A stretch of 5,893 bases of DNA, from the NCBI GenBank assembly GCA_964522605.1, contig CAZFWV010000410.1, forward strand, positions 1 through 5,893, written 5' to 3'. The stretch is from CAVZLD01 sp964522605. GTDB lineage: Bacteria > Planctomycetota > Planctomycetia > Pirellulales > Pirellulaceae. Position 1 is the first letter of the stretch. Each line of letters begins with the position of its first letter. Both the position numbers and the translations under genes were made by a program. A model generated the notes under the pieces. That model made no database searches. It was not told where the DNA came from and was given only the letters and a program-made list of their open reading frames with translations. Below are positions 5,814-5,893 of this stretch, in pieces.

Positions 5814-5893
5814 GGGTGGCTGGTGGCAGAGCGCAGCGATGCCCCAGCAGGCCGGCGATCTGGGGCATCGCTGCGCTCTGCCACCAGCCACCC
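5814..5893. repeat. Perfect 33-bp inverted repeat at the window edge
   Basis: The arms 5814-5846 and 5861-5893 are exact reverse complements over 33 bases around a 14-base centre (5847-5860). The right arm ends with the window, so the element may be longer. Its perfection suggests recent insertion or strong selection. For transcription on the - strand the stem is followed by A residues, and on the + strand a T-run precedes it, so it is not an intrinsic terminator for either direction as seen. It partly overlaps the upstream open extension of the TPR frame (start codon at 5884), which makes that extension an artefact of the repeat. Confidence 0.85.

Overview
The window looks like chromosomal DNA of a planctomycete, probably from the Pirellulales (Rhodopirellula/Blastopirellula-like). 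This rests on three things: a secreted protein with a PEP-CTERM sorting signal and a choice-of-anchor E type body, a large exported TPR protein, and a high density of palindromic intergenic repeats of kinds I remember from such genomes (ACGGAT-rich, GCTAGCGCCGTCGGCTC, CCACTGGCTCTGCCAGTG, and a repeat that reads GEAPAEP when translated). The taxonomic call is inference; there is no rRNA or marker gene here.

Layout. Positions 1-423 are non-coding and rich in repeats: a short inverted repeat, a strand-asymmetric hairpin, and a long imperfect palindrome made of evenly spaced ACGGA units. A gene on the + strand (424-2070) encodes a 548-residue protein of unknown function. It has two parts: an N-terminal part with a possible Rossmann-like segment, and a conserved-looking C-terminal part whose motifs resemble AbiGi/DUF2971 proteins and, more remotely, DarT-like ADP-ribosyltransferases. 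The two parts are joined by a linker that is itself a translated palindromic repeat (1322-1412). The convergent intergenic region 2071-2377 is filled almost completely by three different palindromes. On the - strand follow a PEP-CTERM secreted protein (2378-3100) and, 90 bases upstream of it, a large TPR-rich exported protein or lipoprotein (3191-5692). The right end (5814-5893) is a perfect 33-bp inverted repeat that runs to the window edge.

How the parts relate. The two - strand genes are co-directional, so they may be co-transcribed, and both products carry export signals. Nothing in the sequence shows that they act in one pathway. The + strand gene converges on them and appears independent. 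I do not see a complete multi-gene system. The most notable points are the architecture of the 548-residue protein and the six or so unrelated palindromic repeat families packed into under 6 kb, one of them inside a reading frame that it keeps open on both strands.
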